DNA from: DSWT01 sp035415725
Lineage (GTDB): Bacteria; Chloroflexota; Anaerolineae; B4-G1; SLSP01
Length of the DNA stretch: 42,104 nt
Assembly: GCA_035415725.1 (NCBI GenBank)
Contig: DAOOGN010000024.1
Coordinates: forward strand, 1-42,104
Reading direction: 5' to 3'
Made by a program: the position numbers and the translations under genes. The notes beneath the pieces are model-generated. The model made no database searches, had not been told where the DNA came from, and was given only the letters and a program-made list of their open reading frames with translations. Below are positions 34,567 to 42,022 of the stretch, piece after piece. How positions within the stretch are numbered: the stretch's first letter is position 1; each line of letters starts with the position of its first letter.

Positions 34567-35363
34567 GCCATTGTATAACCCGTCCGCACAAAGTATGTTT
34601 TGAATCCGGCGATGCGTAAGAAGCGCTCGAACGGCGCCTCCGCCGTCGTCTGCAACAGCGCCCGCCGGCATCCCGCGGCGCAGACGTCGGCGTAGATCCT
34701 GGCTATCAGACCGCTGAGCACCTTCAGCCCGCGCCGGCTGGCAATCACACCCGCACTGCCGACGATGGCCAGGTCCTGATAACAAATGAGCGTGCAGACC
34801 CCCAAGGGTTGCTCCTCGAACGTCGCCACGTAGTGAAACATCCCCGGCAGGCCAATCGAAGGCGTCAGCACCTCGGCCATCGGCCCGGTGTACTCTTCCG
34901 GCATCCCAAAGGCTTTCAAGAAAACCCTGGCAAACGTCATGGCTTCGCTTTGGTCGATGCTATGGACTTCCACCCTGGCGGACGGAGCCGACCGCACCAA
35001 ATCTTCCAATTTCTCCAAAACCATCCAGGCTTCCTGTTCTTTTTGACGAATGAAGCCTTGCGCCGTCAACAACTCCGGCAAATTCACCGGCGTGCAGGCC
35101 GGGGAAACGAAGACCGTCGGCGGCAGTTCCCTGGTTGTGAAGTGCTCTACCACTGCGGCGATCAAGGCGGGCGCCGTCTCCCGCGTCGCCCGCAACAAGC
35201 AGGCGTGATTGGCGTCCGGCGTGGGGAAGACCTGGCTGCTGGTGATGATCACGTCATCCCGCAGGATCAAATCGACGCCTGGCGTCACGGCCACCATTGG
35301 CTGCATCGCCGCATAGTTTTGCCATTCGAGAGTGGCGATGTCTTCAAGGCTCACCTTTGTCAT
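34563..35363 (-). CDS. GNAT-family N-acyltransferase
   Basis: The 266-aa product has a variable N-terminal half and a C-terminal GNAT core: FHYVATFEEQPLGVCTLICY, then VGSAGVIASRRGLKVLSGLI (acyl-CoA-binding loop region) and ALLQTTAEAPFERFLRIAGF. It would transfer an acyl group, usually acetyl, to an amine; the substrate is unknown. AAGGAGG is the SD before ATG 35363. It is the first gene of the nine-gene operon and overlaps the ABC ATPase gene. Confidence 0.8.
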   Translation of the reverse strand: MTKVSLEDIATLEWQNYAAMQPMVAVTPGVDLILRDDVIITSSQVFPTPDANHACLLRATRETAPALIAAVVEHFTTRELPPTVFVSPACTPVNLPELLTAQGFIRQKEQEAWMVLEKLEDLVRSAPSARVEVHSIDQSEAMTFARVFLKAFGMPEEYTGPMAEVLTPSIGLPGMFHYVATFEEQPLGVCTLICYQDLAIVGSAGVIASRRGLKVLSGLIARIYADVCAAGCRRALLQTTAEAPFERFLRIAGFKTYFVRTGYTMA

Positions 35364-35390
35364 GCCATGCCTCCTTTGTGAGAAGAGTCT

Positions 35391-35480
35391 CAGTAGATCT
35401 GATTTTGCTGCGTATGGATCGCCAGATTCAGACCGGAACGAGGATTCAGCGATCCCCGTGGAGTCATGTGTGATCTACTG
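35391..35480 (-). promoter_or_regulatory. Nested inverted repeats in the leader of the diterpenoid operon
   Basis: An outer pair CAGTAGATC (35391-35399) and GATCTACTG (35472-35480) encloses an inner pair GGATCGC (35416-35422) and GCGATCC (35449-35455). The whole lies between the symporter stop and the GNAT SD. It could be an RNA leader structure or an operator pair. No clear -35/-10 is seen here, so the promoter is not located; read-through from the symporter gene is possible. Confidence 0.45.
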
Positions 35481-35526
35481 GGTCTGATAGTCATAAGTCG
35501 GATAGTCCTTCCTGTACACTCCTTAT

Positions 35527-36909
35527 TTACGAAATTGGTGCAGATTCGGAGTTGTAGGCTCCTGACTTGCCGCGGAAGGGATAGTGCCGGAAGATGAAAA
35601 AAGCTATCAGCATGGACAATCCCCCCACCAGACCGATCAATCGCACGCCGAGCGGGCCGTGCGGATCGCTGTGACTGCGCCCCAACAGCAGCAACAGCGG
35701 CAAAAATGCCGCCACAACACCATTGATGACCTGATCCAGCAATCCCCACGTGGCGTAATACAGTCCCTCGCGGCGCTGTCCTGTCAACGCTGCATCGTGA
35801 TCGGCGATTTCCGCTCCGAAGGCCATCGGCAGCATGGTGACGCCGGACATCGCTATGGCCTGAAGCGTGACCCACACGATGCCCTGCGCCATCAACGGGA
35901 ACGGCAGCCAGTCCCCGATGAGCATCAAGCCGGGCAGCACCAGAGCCGAGGCGAACAGCGAACCGGCGAACACGGTCCACTTTCCCAGCCGTCCTGCCAA
36001 CCACGTGACCAGCGGGTAGCACACCAGTGAGCCGAGAATCGCGGGGACGTAAAACCACAGCGTATCGCCGGTATCCAACAAACAAATCTCGGTGACGACG
36101 TAGGGAATGGCCGATTGCACCAACGTCGTCAAGCCCCAGTAGAACACGCCGGTCGCGGTCATAACAACAAAAGCGCGGTTTTGCCACATCGATGCGACCA
36201 CGGCACGCAGGTTACGGCGCGGCCATGTTCCTGCTGTCGAGGTTGCATAGCGGTCGGGGCGCTCGCGCAGCACCAGGAAAGGCAGGTAGAACATCGGCAG
36301 CGCCAGAAGCGCGTAGAGGAGCGCAGCGCCGGCATACCCGAAACGCTCGATAGCCAAACCCGCCGCCCCGCTCACAATCATGCCGATCAGCAAAAAGCTC
36401 GATGCCCAGGCCGACATCCGCACGCGATGCTGATCGGTCAGCGCGAGTTCGGGCAGCAACGCCGTGTAGGGGATTTGATTCACCGTATACGCCAGATTGT
36501 ACAGCACCAGCATCCCGGCCAGATACACCAGGTTCCACGCCGATTCCGTGTGCAGAGGCGGCGTCCATAACAGCACAAAGAAGGCCAGCAGTGGCGCGCC
36601 GGAGACGAACATCAGCGGCAAGCGACGTCCCCACCGACTGCGCAAGTTGTCCGAGAAATGCCCGACAAGCGGTGCCAATACCGCATTGAGCGCGCGGGTG
36701 CCGAAAATGACCACCCCATACCACGTCGCCGGCGCGAGAACGACGCCCTCGCCTTCCGGCGGCAGGTAGAAGTATAACAACCAACCGCTCAAGATGGCCC
36801 ATATCATCGAGCTGCCGAGTGTCACTAAAGCATAGGCTATATCTGTCTTCAGGGTTGAACGTGATGTGTCTGTGACTGAGACCGTTTGCATTGCCGGTTT
36901 ATACTCCAT
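35527..36909 (-). CDS. MFS transporter of the GPH (MelB-like) cation:sugar symporter family
   Basis: The 460-aa protein has about 12 transmembrane helices. The loop VGHFSDNLRSRWGRRLPLMF after helix 2-3 matches the D-x4-RWGRRRP-type signature of GPH symporters, and NLAYTVNQIPYTALLPEL resembles the family's second conserved segment. It probably imports a glycoside or sugar with Na+ or H+, with the substrate unknown. The start is ATG 36909 after CAGAGGC; Met at 36891 is an alternative. It lies 163 nt upstream of the diterpenoid operon in the same direction, and may or may not share its transcript. Confidence 0.87.
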   Translation of the reverse strand: MEYKPAMQTVSVTDTSRSTLKTDIAYALVTLGSSMIWAILSGWLLYFYLPPEGEGVVLAPATWYGVVIFGTRALNAVLAPLVGHFSDNLRSRWGRRLPLMFVSGAPLLAFFVLLWTPPLHTESAWNLVYLAGMLVLYNLAYTVNQIPYTALLPELALTDQHRVRMSAWASSFLLIGMIVSGAAGLAIERFGYAGAALLYALLALPMFYLPFLVLRERPDRYATSTAGTWPRRNLRAVVASMWQNRAFVVMTATGVFYWGLTTLVQSAIPYVVTEICLLDTGDTLWFYVPAILGSLVCYPLVTWLAGRLGKWTVFAGSLFASALVLPGLMLIGDWLPFPLMAQGIVWVTLQAIAMSGVTMLPMAFGAEIADHDAALTGQRREGLYYATWGLLDQVINGVVAAFLPLLLLLGRSHSDPHGPLGVRLIGLVGGLSMLIAFFIFRHYPFRGKSGAYNSESAPIS

Positions 36910-36980
36910 TTTGCCTCTGCCTTGCCGGATATTGGTAAACCGTATCTATTCAGCCTCGTAAACCTGACGCAGCCATGGAT

Positions 36981-37209
36981 TTCCCTATACCAGGTTGGGC
37001 GCGGATTTTAGGATGCCAAGCGCTCTTGGTTGACGCGATATTCGTGTTTCTATGCGCCTATATCCCCTTTGCTCCCCTTCTCCTCCGCTTGCGGGGGAGA
37101 AGAGGGTTGGGGGATGAGAGGGTCATCTCCTATGGCCAAAGTGTCAACCCATGATGCACCATCCGCAAAGTCCCATTCGCCACCTGGCAAGGGCGGCTGA
37201 ATAGTTACT
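36981..37209 (+). repeat. Dispersed ~230-bp repeat, family B copy 2
   Basis: Runs from TTCCCTATACCAGGTTGGGC through an inner hairpin CTTCTCCTCCGCTTGCGGGG plus GAGAAG, then GGATGAGAGGGTC, CTATGGCC and CAACCCATGATGCACCATCC, to GCTGAATAGTTAC. It is closely similar to the copy at 41606-41828. The rest of 36910-37428 (including a T-run at 37265-37272) holds no supported gene. Confidence 0.85.
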
Positions 37210-37428
37210 ATAAACCTAATTATAACCCTAACGCGGAGAAAACGTAAGGGCAAAGTAAGGGAACTTTTTTTTGTATTTTTCTCCCCCTTCTCACCGAAAA
37301 CACTGGGGAGGGGCGAAAGCTACGGATCACCAAGGCTCGTCCATAGCCATCTGGATAATGAGCGCCGGGCTGAGCCGTGACGAGATTGGAAAGATTATGG
37401 TGCAGTATAGATACTGGCAATCAAAAGC

Positions 37429-37456
37429 AAAAGGCCAGCATAAACGCTGGCCTTTT
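37429..37456 (-). terminator. Terminator of the DUF59 gene
   Basis: AAAAGGCCAGC (37429-37439) and GCTGGCCTTTT (37446-37456) form an 11-bp stem with T-runs on both strands, 32 nt after the stop. Confidence 0.88.
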
Positions 37457-37487
37457 CACAATGTCATACCGGTTGGACGCGCAATGG

Positions 37488-37781
37488 TCAAATGCCGAGG
37501 ACGGCACGCGCCTCTTGCTCCATCATATCCGGACGCCACAATTCGTTACCCAACACGACTTCCACGTTCTTGTTCGTAATCTCAGAAGCGCGCTCGTGGA
37601 CCTGGCTTAACATAAACGAGGCCATCGGACACATCGGCGAGGTCAGAATCATGGTGATTTTCACTTGCTCTTCGTTCACTTCGATGTGGCGCACCAGACC
37701 GAGGGAAATAACATCCAACCCAATCTCGAAATCGATCACGTCACGCAACCCAGTGCGGATTGCTTCCTCTTCACCTTGCAT
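37488..37781 (-). CDS. MIP18/DUF59 family metal-sulfur cluster assembly protein
   Basis: The 97-aa protein has the full DUF59 fold: RDVIDFEIGLDVISLGLVRH, VKITMILTSPMCPMASFM with the conserved Cys, and a C-terminal VLGNELWRPDMM. Related SufT/PaaD-like proteins help assemble or deliver Fe-S clusters. SD GAGGAGG precedes the ATG. It is a single-gene unit with its own promoter and terminator. Its clients might include the Fe-S aconitase in this window, but that is not shown. Confidence 0.88.
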   Translation of the reverse strand: MQGEEEAIRTGLRDVIDFEIGLDVISLGLVRHIEVNEEQVKITMILTSPMCPMASFMLSQVHERASEITNKNVEVVLGNELWRPDMMEQEARAVLGI

Positions 37782-37839
37782 GGTAGCCTCCTCGGATCGT
37801 TGTTAGTCTGGTAGTCGGAGCGACCGGTTGCCGCTTTCG

Positions 37840-37863
37840 GGTCATATAACCGTCATTATAGCA
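37840..37863 (-). promoter_or_regulatory. Extended -10 promoter with adjacent palindrome, DUF59 gene
   Basis: On the minus strand TGC-TATAAT (37863-37855) is an extended -10. It is followed by the near-palindrome GGTTATATGACC (37851-37840), placed where a repressor could bind at the start site. The -35 is poor. Confidence 0.5.
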
Positions 37864-37884
37864 TGGAATGGCAATTCGATAAAG

Positions 37885-37989
37885 GGAAGGGGGATGAGAG
37901 GGTCATCTCCTATGGCCGAAGTGTCAACCCGCGATGAACCATCCCCTAAGTTCTGTTTGCCACCTGGCAAGAGCGGCTGAACAGTTACG
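37885..37989 (+). repeat. Family B repeat, partial copy 3
   Basis: Only the right half is present: GGGGGATGAGAGGGTCATCT, CTATGGCCGAAGTGTCAACC, GCCACCTGGCAAGAGCGGCT and AACAGTTAC. A family C arm (AGCATCTGCTAAATCTGCTG) follows at about 37997-38018. No gene is seen in 37864-38098. Confidence 0.75.
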
Positions 37990-38098
37990 AAATATAAGCA
38001 TCTGCTAAATCTGCTGATAGAGACAATTCGTCACGAGCTGTTAGCAGCCTCTCGGAGAACTCCAGGTTGGGGTGTCCCTCAATCTCTTCGACAGGCCG

Positions 38099-38929
38099 CT
38101 AACGTGCCATATCGAGGATGCCCTCAGCCGTGATCGGGAACATGTGGTCGTTCTCACAGTGGAAGGCAGACTCTATGCGCTGGAGCGGCTGCCCGCAATG
38201 CGGACAGCGCAGGATTTCCTCAAGCCGCCGCATCCCGCGCGGCTTGCGTGCCCCGGCTTTGACCGCCGAGACCAGATCGTAGTCCTCCTGCCACAGCTTG
38301 GTGTGCACCATCTCCAGGGGCAGCGCGCGCAGTTTCGCCTCGAACACCTCCGGTTTGTACGTGCGTCCCGGCAACCAGCGCGCATCTTTGCCGATGCGGT
38401 TGGTGATCAAGAAAACCCCACCGGGACACAGTACACGCACCATCTCGCGCAATACTTGATCTGGATCCGGCATGAATTCCAGCGCCTCCAAACAGACGAC
38501 GGCGTCGAAGGTCTCATCGGGGAAGGGCAGTTGCCCGGCATCCTGGCGAATGAGGGTGAGGCGATGGCTCCACGCCTGGGTGGTCTGTGCCGCCTGTTGC
38601 AACATCTTGCGGGAAAGGTCCACACCGATGAGCCGTCCGTGGAAGTCGCTTTGGGAGAAGAGCGTGCGCGCCAGTCGCGCCGTCCCCGTCGCCACATCCA
38701 GCACCCATGGAGCGGGGAAATCCGCCAGAGCCTGGGTCAGCGGCAGACCCAGAAACCATTGTTCGTAGCCGGGATTGTAGCCCTTGATGCGGTCGTACAC
38801 GCGCGCCGACCAATCGTAGAGCAAAACCACCACCCGGCGACCCAGGTACGCACCTTCGGCCAGGATAAGCTGCCAGTACAGGAACGCCGTCAGGACAACC
38901 AGGCCGACAACGCCTATCATCCAACCCAT
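38099..38929 (-). CDS. Membrane-anchored SAM methyltransferase with C-terminal zinc ribbon
   Basis: The 276-aa product has an N-terminal hydrophobic helix (about 4-25), then a class I methyltransferase domain (VLDVATGTARLARTL, LIGVDLSRKML, QDAGQLPFPDETFDAVVCLE). The last 40 residues form a zinc ribbon of Trm112/UPF0434-like look: CPHCGQPLQR, then FHCENDHMFPITAEGILDM. The substrate is unknown; MenG/UbiE-like lipid-quinone or small-molecule methylation is possible. It starts 1 nt after the upstream membrane-protein gene. A second, unrelated-looking methyltransferase 1 kb upstream carries a similar tail. Confidence 0.85.
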   Translation of the reverse strand: MGWMIGVVGLVVLTAFLYWQLILAEGAYLGRRVVVLLYDWSARVYDRIKGYNPGYEQWFLGLPLTQALADFPAPWVLDVATGTARLARTLFSQSDFHGRLIGVDLSRKMLQQAAQTTQAWSHRLTLIRQDAGQLPFPDETFDAVVCLEALEFMPDPDQVLREMVRVLCPGGVFLITNRIGKDARWLPGRTYKPEVFEAKLRALPLEMVHTKLWQEDYDLVSAVKAGARKPRGMRRLEEILRCPHCGQPLQRIESAFHCENDHMFPITAEGILDMAR

Positions 38930-38930
38930 G

Positions 38931-39782
38931 CTACAGCGCCCAGGCCATCAAGACGATCATCCCCAGCAGCCATGGCGCGACCGTGCGGCGATAAGCGTGG
39001 ACGGGTGGGTGGTAGAGGAGCGCCATCCATCCCGGTAAAGCCAGTAGCAGGATTCCGCCGGTCGCTATGAAATGCCCTTGCCAGATGAGGAAACACGCCG
39101 CCAGCAGAGGCCCGATGGCTGCTAACGGCGAGGGATGTGCGTAAAACCCGGCCAACACGACAAGAGTTAACGCCGAAAGCACCGGTTGTGTCAACGCCGT
39201 CCCGCCGAGCGAAGCGCCCAACAACCAGGGCAGTCCGACCAGCGCCCCGGCAGTCCATATCGAACCGGCGTCTCCCCGTCCTCCGTGCCAGAGGACGGCC
39301 ATCTCTGTCCACGCGGCCATGAGCAGGGTAAGCAGGAGCGCGTCACGGCCTACCACCATGGCGGCCAGGACGCTGACAATGAAGGCGAGTGCCGCCGCGC
39401 GCAACGGCGCGGCCAGCGCCGTCCGCCCGACGACACGCCACCACGAACGAGCCTGCCGCAGTGTACGATGGAGCGCCGCGCCGGGCGTCCCCGGTTGGAG
39501 ATAGGGCCAACGAGGCAGATTCTCTTCCCGCTCCCAGGTGCGCCACAGCGCCAGCGAGGTGGCCCAGGGCGTCAACATCAAGGCGCGCCAGAAGGGCAGC
39601 CATCCGCCTAGCACGAGCACCAGAGCGGCAAGGAGAGGGGGCCATGCTGCGCTTTGCAGTAGCGCGCCAAAAGCCCATGCGCCGCCAATGACGGCGACCA
39701 CCGGCAGAAGCTCCCATCCGTCCCATGGAGGGTGTACCGGCATGAGGTCTGCATGCGTGTTGATGATAGGCTCCGTATCCAT
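38931..39782 (-). CDS. Polytopic membrane protein of unknown function
   Basis: The 283-aa protein is rich in Leu, Ala and Trp, with about eight hydrophobic segments and a basic loop (AALHRTLRQARSWWRVVGR). No family is recognised. The start ATG 39782 has no SD; instead a consensus -10 lies 6 nt upstream, so the mRNA may be leaderless. It is followed after 1 nt by a methyltransferase gene, suggesting joint function in membrane-lipid or cofactor modification. Confidence 0.7.
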   Translation of the reverse strand: MDTEPIINTHADLMPVHPPWDGWELLPVVAVIGGAWAFGALLQSAAWPPLLAALVLVLGGWLPFWRALMLTPWATSLALWRTWEREENLPRWPYLQPGTPGAALHRTLRQARSWWRVVGRTALAAPLRAAALAFIVSVLAAMVVGRDALLLTLLMAAWTEMAVLWHGGRGDAGSIWTAGALVGLPWLLGASLGGTALTQPVLSALTLVVLAGFYAHPSPLAAIGPLLAACFLIWQGHFIATGGILLLALPGWMALLYHPPVHAYRRTVAPWLLGMIVLMAWAL

Positions 39783-39788
39783 AAGGCC

Positions 39789-39817
39789 ATTATACCTGAC
39801 TTATCGGCGGCTCACAA
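39789..39817 (-). promoter_or_regulatory. Promoter giving a leaderless transcript
   Basis: On the minus strand, TTGTGA (39817-39812), a 17-nt spacer and a perfect TATAAT (39794-39789). The start codon A is at 39782, about 7 nt after the -10, so transcription should begin at or next to the ATG. Confidence 0.65.
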
Positions 39818-39859
39818 TCCAGGTTCTTCAGGATGTCGTGTGGTCGAAATAAAAAAACA

Positions 39860-39962
39860 GCCACGGATTGACACGAAAAGTATAAAGAATCAGTGAAAAT
39901 CCGTGCCATCCGTGGCAAAAACTAAAGCCGTTTTTCCATCACCACGCCAGTCCCAGAGAACC
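39860..39962 (+). repeat. Dispersed ~100-bp palindromic repeat, family A copy
   Basis: GCCACGGATTGACACG (39860-39875) is complementary to CGTGCCATCCGTGGC (39902-39916) across an AT-rich loop, followed by a conserved tail AAAACTAAAGCC, TTTTCCATCACCACG and CCCAGAGAACC. It ends 5 nt before the stop codon of the methyltransferase gene, where it may serve as a 3' hairpin. Confidence 0.8.
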
Positions 39963-39967
39963 AAAAT

Positions 39968-40864
39968 CTATGCCGGGTCGCGGAAGTTGTAAATCTGACC
40001 TTCACGTCGCCACACTTTTCCGCAGGTGCAGTGAAATTCGACGTGGGGCGGTGCGCCTAACGGCTCACCGCACGCCGGGCAACGGAAGAACGCACCGGCA
40101 GGAGCCGCGCTTTTCCCCACTCCCGCCCGCGCGCGCGTAAAGACGCTGGGACTGAGCTGCCAGAGTGCGCCGGTCGGTTGCATCAGCGCGTCCAGGGCTG
40201 TCAGCCAGCGGGTGGGGATCCACCGTTTCAAAATGTCGATGCGGAAGTGGGAAACGGTGCGCACGGCCTCGCGGCGCAGGCCGGCCTGTTCCAACTGCGT
40301 CCACATCCAGCGGGGATGGAAATCGAAGTTGAGGGCCACAAATTCGACCGGTTCAAGGCTGAAGGGCGACCACGGCTGGCGACGCAGAAGGTAGCGGGCG
40401 ATGGCTTTGAGGTTGAGTTTGTTGGCAAATTCCAGGATGAAGGCTCCGCGTGGCCCAAGGATGTCGGCAATGCCGCGTAGTACGGCAGGAGCGTCGGCGG
40501 CGTGATGCAAGGTGCGCACCATCGTCACCGTGTCGAAAAGGCCCGTCACGAACGGCAAGTGGTAGAAATCGCCTTGCACGAAGAGGTAGCGCGGATGTCC
40601 GTCCGCCCCCTGCTCACCGAGACGCTCCACGGCCTGCACTAACTGCGTGTGCGCGTAATCGAAGAGCACCACCGTTTCGTAGCCGGCATAGAGATCGGCC
40701 ATGCGCCCGAACCCCGCGCCGATTTCGATGAGCGTGCGTCCGCGCGGCGGCAGCAACGCACGCATCGCCACGCGCTCGACGGCGTCTTCGTAAGCGCGCG
40801 TGGCATCCCAGAACTCCGTGCTGTAGCGGGAGCCTTCGTAGTTACAGATGGGGCGTTGATTCAT
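39968..40864 (-). CDS. SAM methyltransferase with C-terminal zinc ribbon
   Basis: The 298-aa product has a class I methyltransferase core: LIEIGAGFGRMADLY, VVLFDYAHTQL, FVQGDFYHLPF and MVRTLHH. A basic/aromatic middle part (RRQPWSPFSLEPVEFVALNF) follows, then a C-terminal zinc ribbon (CPACGEPLG, FHCTCGKVW). Its ATG overlaps the TGA of the preceding membrane-protein gene by one base (TGATG). The substrate is unknown. The zinc-ribbon tail is like that of the 38.1-kb methyltransferase, although the cores differ. Confidence 0.85.
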   Translation of the reverse strand: MNQRPICNYEGSRYSTEFWDATRAYEDAVERVAMRALLPPRGRTLIEIGAGFGRMADLYAGYETVVLFDYAHTQLVQAVERLGEQGADGHPRYLFVQGDFYHLPFVTGLFDTVTMVRTLHHAADAPAVLRGIADILGPRGAFILEFANKLNLKAIARYLLRRQPWSPFSLEPVEFVALNFDFHPRWMWTQLEQAGLRREAVRTVSHFRIDILKRWIPTRWLTALDALMQPTGALWQLSPSVFTRARAGVGKSAAPAGAFFRCPACGEPLGAPPHVEFHCTCGKVWRREGQIYNFRDPA

Positions 40865-41487
40865 CAGGGTGTGGATGTCGCTGCCGGGTGCAGAAGTTCT
40901 TCGGTCGAATCGGGCAGGCTTTGCAGGGCGCCCGTGAGCGGCGAGAAAACGGCCCGCAACTGTTCGATGGCCGGCGCCATCCCTGCCTGTGCCAGGGGGA
41001 TTTTGACCGGAACCTGCATCACCACCGGCACGGTCGTGCTGACAGGCACCATCAAATTGAGCGCCACGGGCAAGGCCATCCCTTGAGGCAGCGCAAGTTG
41101 TACCGTGCCATGAATGGCGCCACCGCCACCCGGCAAAACAAAGGTAGCCGGCGCCTGGATGGGCACAGCTTCCACCAGCACCACCTGCGTGTTCTGCGCC
41201 AACGGCAGATCGAACACCACCGGCATCGTATCCGTGATGTAGACCTGCGACTGGATGACAGTGTTGCCCAGGGCGGCAAAGGCGCTGTCCAAATCGACTA
41301 ACAGGGGTTCTGCCACCTGACTCTTTGCCATAAACAAGGGTTGGGGTAAAAGCAGCAACACAAGCACCAAAATAAGATTGACGATGAAGGAGAAAATGAT
41401 CGCAATGTTCTTGAAGGCGTTCCAGAACTTGCTAACTCCTCTGCGCTCCCTGGACTTATCTACAGGTTCTATGGTTTCTGTCGTCAT
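40864..41487 (-). CDS. Single-span membrane protein of unknown function
   Basis: The 207-aa protein has a charged cytoplasmic N-terminus, one strong transmembrane helix (about 28-52, IAIIFSFIVNLILVLVLLLL) and a beta-rich outer part with many Val, Pro and Thr (MPVVFDLPLAQNTQVVLVEA). No family is recognised. SD GGAGGTG precedes the ATG. It overlaps the methyltransferase gene by 1 nt, so both are translated together. Confidence 0.75.
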   Translation of the reverse strand: MTTETIEPVDKSRERRGVSKFWNAFKNIAIIFSFIVNLILVLVLLLLPQPLFMAKSQVAEPLLVDLDSAFAALGNTVIQSQVYITDTMPVVFDLPLAQNTQVVLVEAVPIQAPATFVLPGGGGAIHGTVQLALPQGMALPVALNLMVPVSTTVPVVMQVPVKIPLAQAGMAPAIEQLRAVFSPLTGALQSLPDSTEELLHPAATSTP

Positions 41488-41555
41488 CCTACACCTCCGT
41501 GAATGAACTAACCCCGTTGCCGCCTGCTTTAGCCCCTAGGCAGCAACTTGAGTTG

Positions 41556-41590
41556 ATTATAAAAATATGGTATCGATTCAGGCCAGTCAA
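41556..41590 (-). promoter_or_regulatory. Candidate promoter of the membrane protein/methyltransferase pair
   Basis: On the minus strand TTGACT (41590-41585), a 17-nt spacer and TATTTT (41567-41562); a consensus TATAAT follows at 41561-41556 but with a 23-nt spacing. The leader would be about 65 nt. Confidence 0.4.
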
Positions 41591-41605
41591 TCTGGCGAAA
41601 CAACA

Positions 41606-41828
41606 TATTCCCTATGCCAGGTTGGGCACGTATTTTGGTATGCCAGGCGCTCTTGGATGACGAGACACTCATGTTTCTATATGCCCCTGCTCCCCTTCTT
41701 CCCTGCTTGCGGGGGAGAAGAGGGCTGGGGGGATGAGAGGGTCAGCGCCTATGGCCGAAATGTCAACCCATTATGCACCATCTCCAAAGTCCCATTCGCC
41801 ATCTGACAAGGGTGACTGCATAGTTACA
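41606..41828 (+). repeat. Dispersed ~230-bp repeat, family B copy 4
   Basis: A full-length copy from ATTCCCTATGCCAGGTTGGG through TGCTTGCGGGGGAGAAGAGG, CAACCCATTATGCACCATCT and AAAGTCCCATTCGCCATCTG to GCATAGTTAC. It has the same order of blocks as 36981-37209 and, inverted, 14691-14920. Confidence 0.85.
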
Positions 41829-41922
41829 AAGTATGTTACCATACTTATTTACAAAAAGCAAAGGACACAAGGCAAGGAAAGTCCACATCTTTTTTCACTA
41901 TCATCCTGACAAGTCCAAGATT

Positions 41923-42022
41923 TCACGGATTGACACGGAAAGTAAAAAAATCAGTGCAATCCGTGTCATCCGCGGCAAAAACTAAAGCCATTTTCCTATC
42001 ACCACGCAAAGTCTCCCAGAAT
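41923..42022 (+). repeat. Dispersed ~100-bp palindromic repeat, family A copy
   Basis: TCACGGATTGACACGG and CCGTGTCATCCGCGGC form the palindrome, followed by AAAACTAAAGCCATTTTCCT and ATCACCACGCAAAGTCTCCC. It is the third full copy in the window. No gene is seen from 41488 to the window end. Confidence 0.8.

Noticed and set aside
35390..35494. 34-aa minus-strand reading frame (MTIRPSRSHM...) upstream of the GNAT gene as a leader peptide
   Set aside because: It coincides with the inverted repeats, its SD is too far (about 12 nt), and there is no regulatory codon run.
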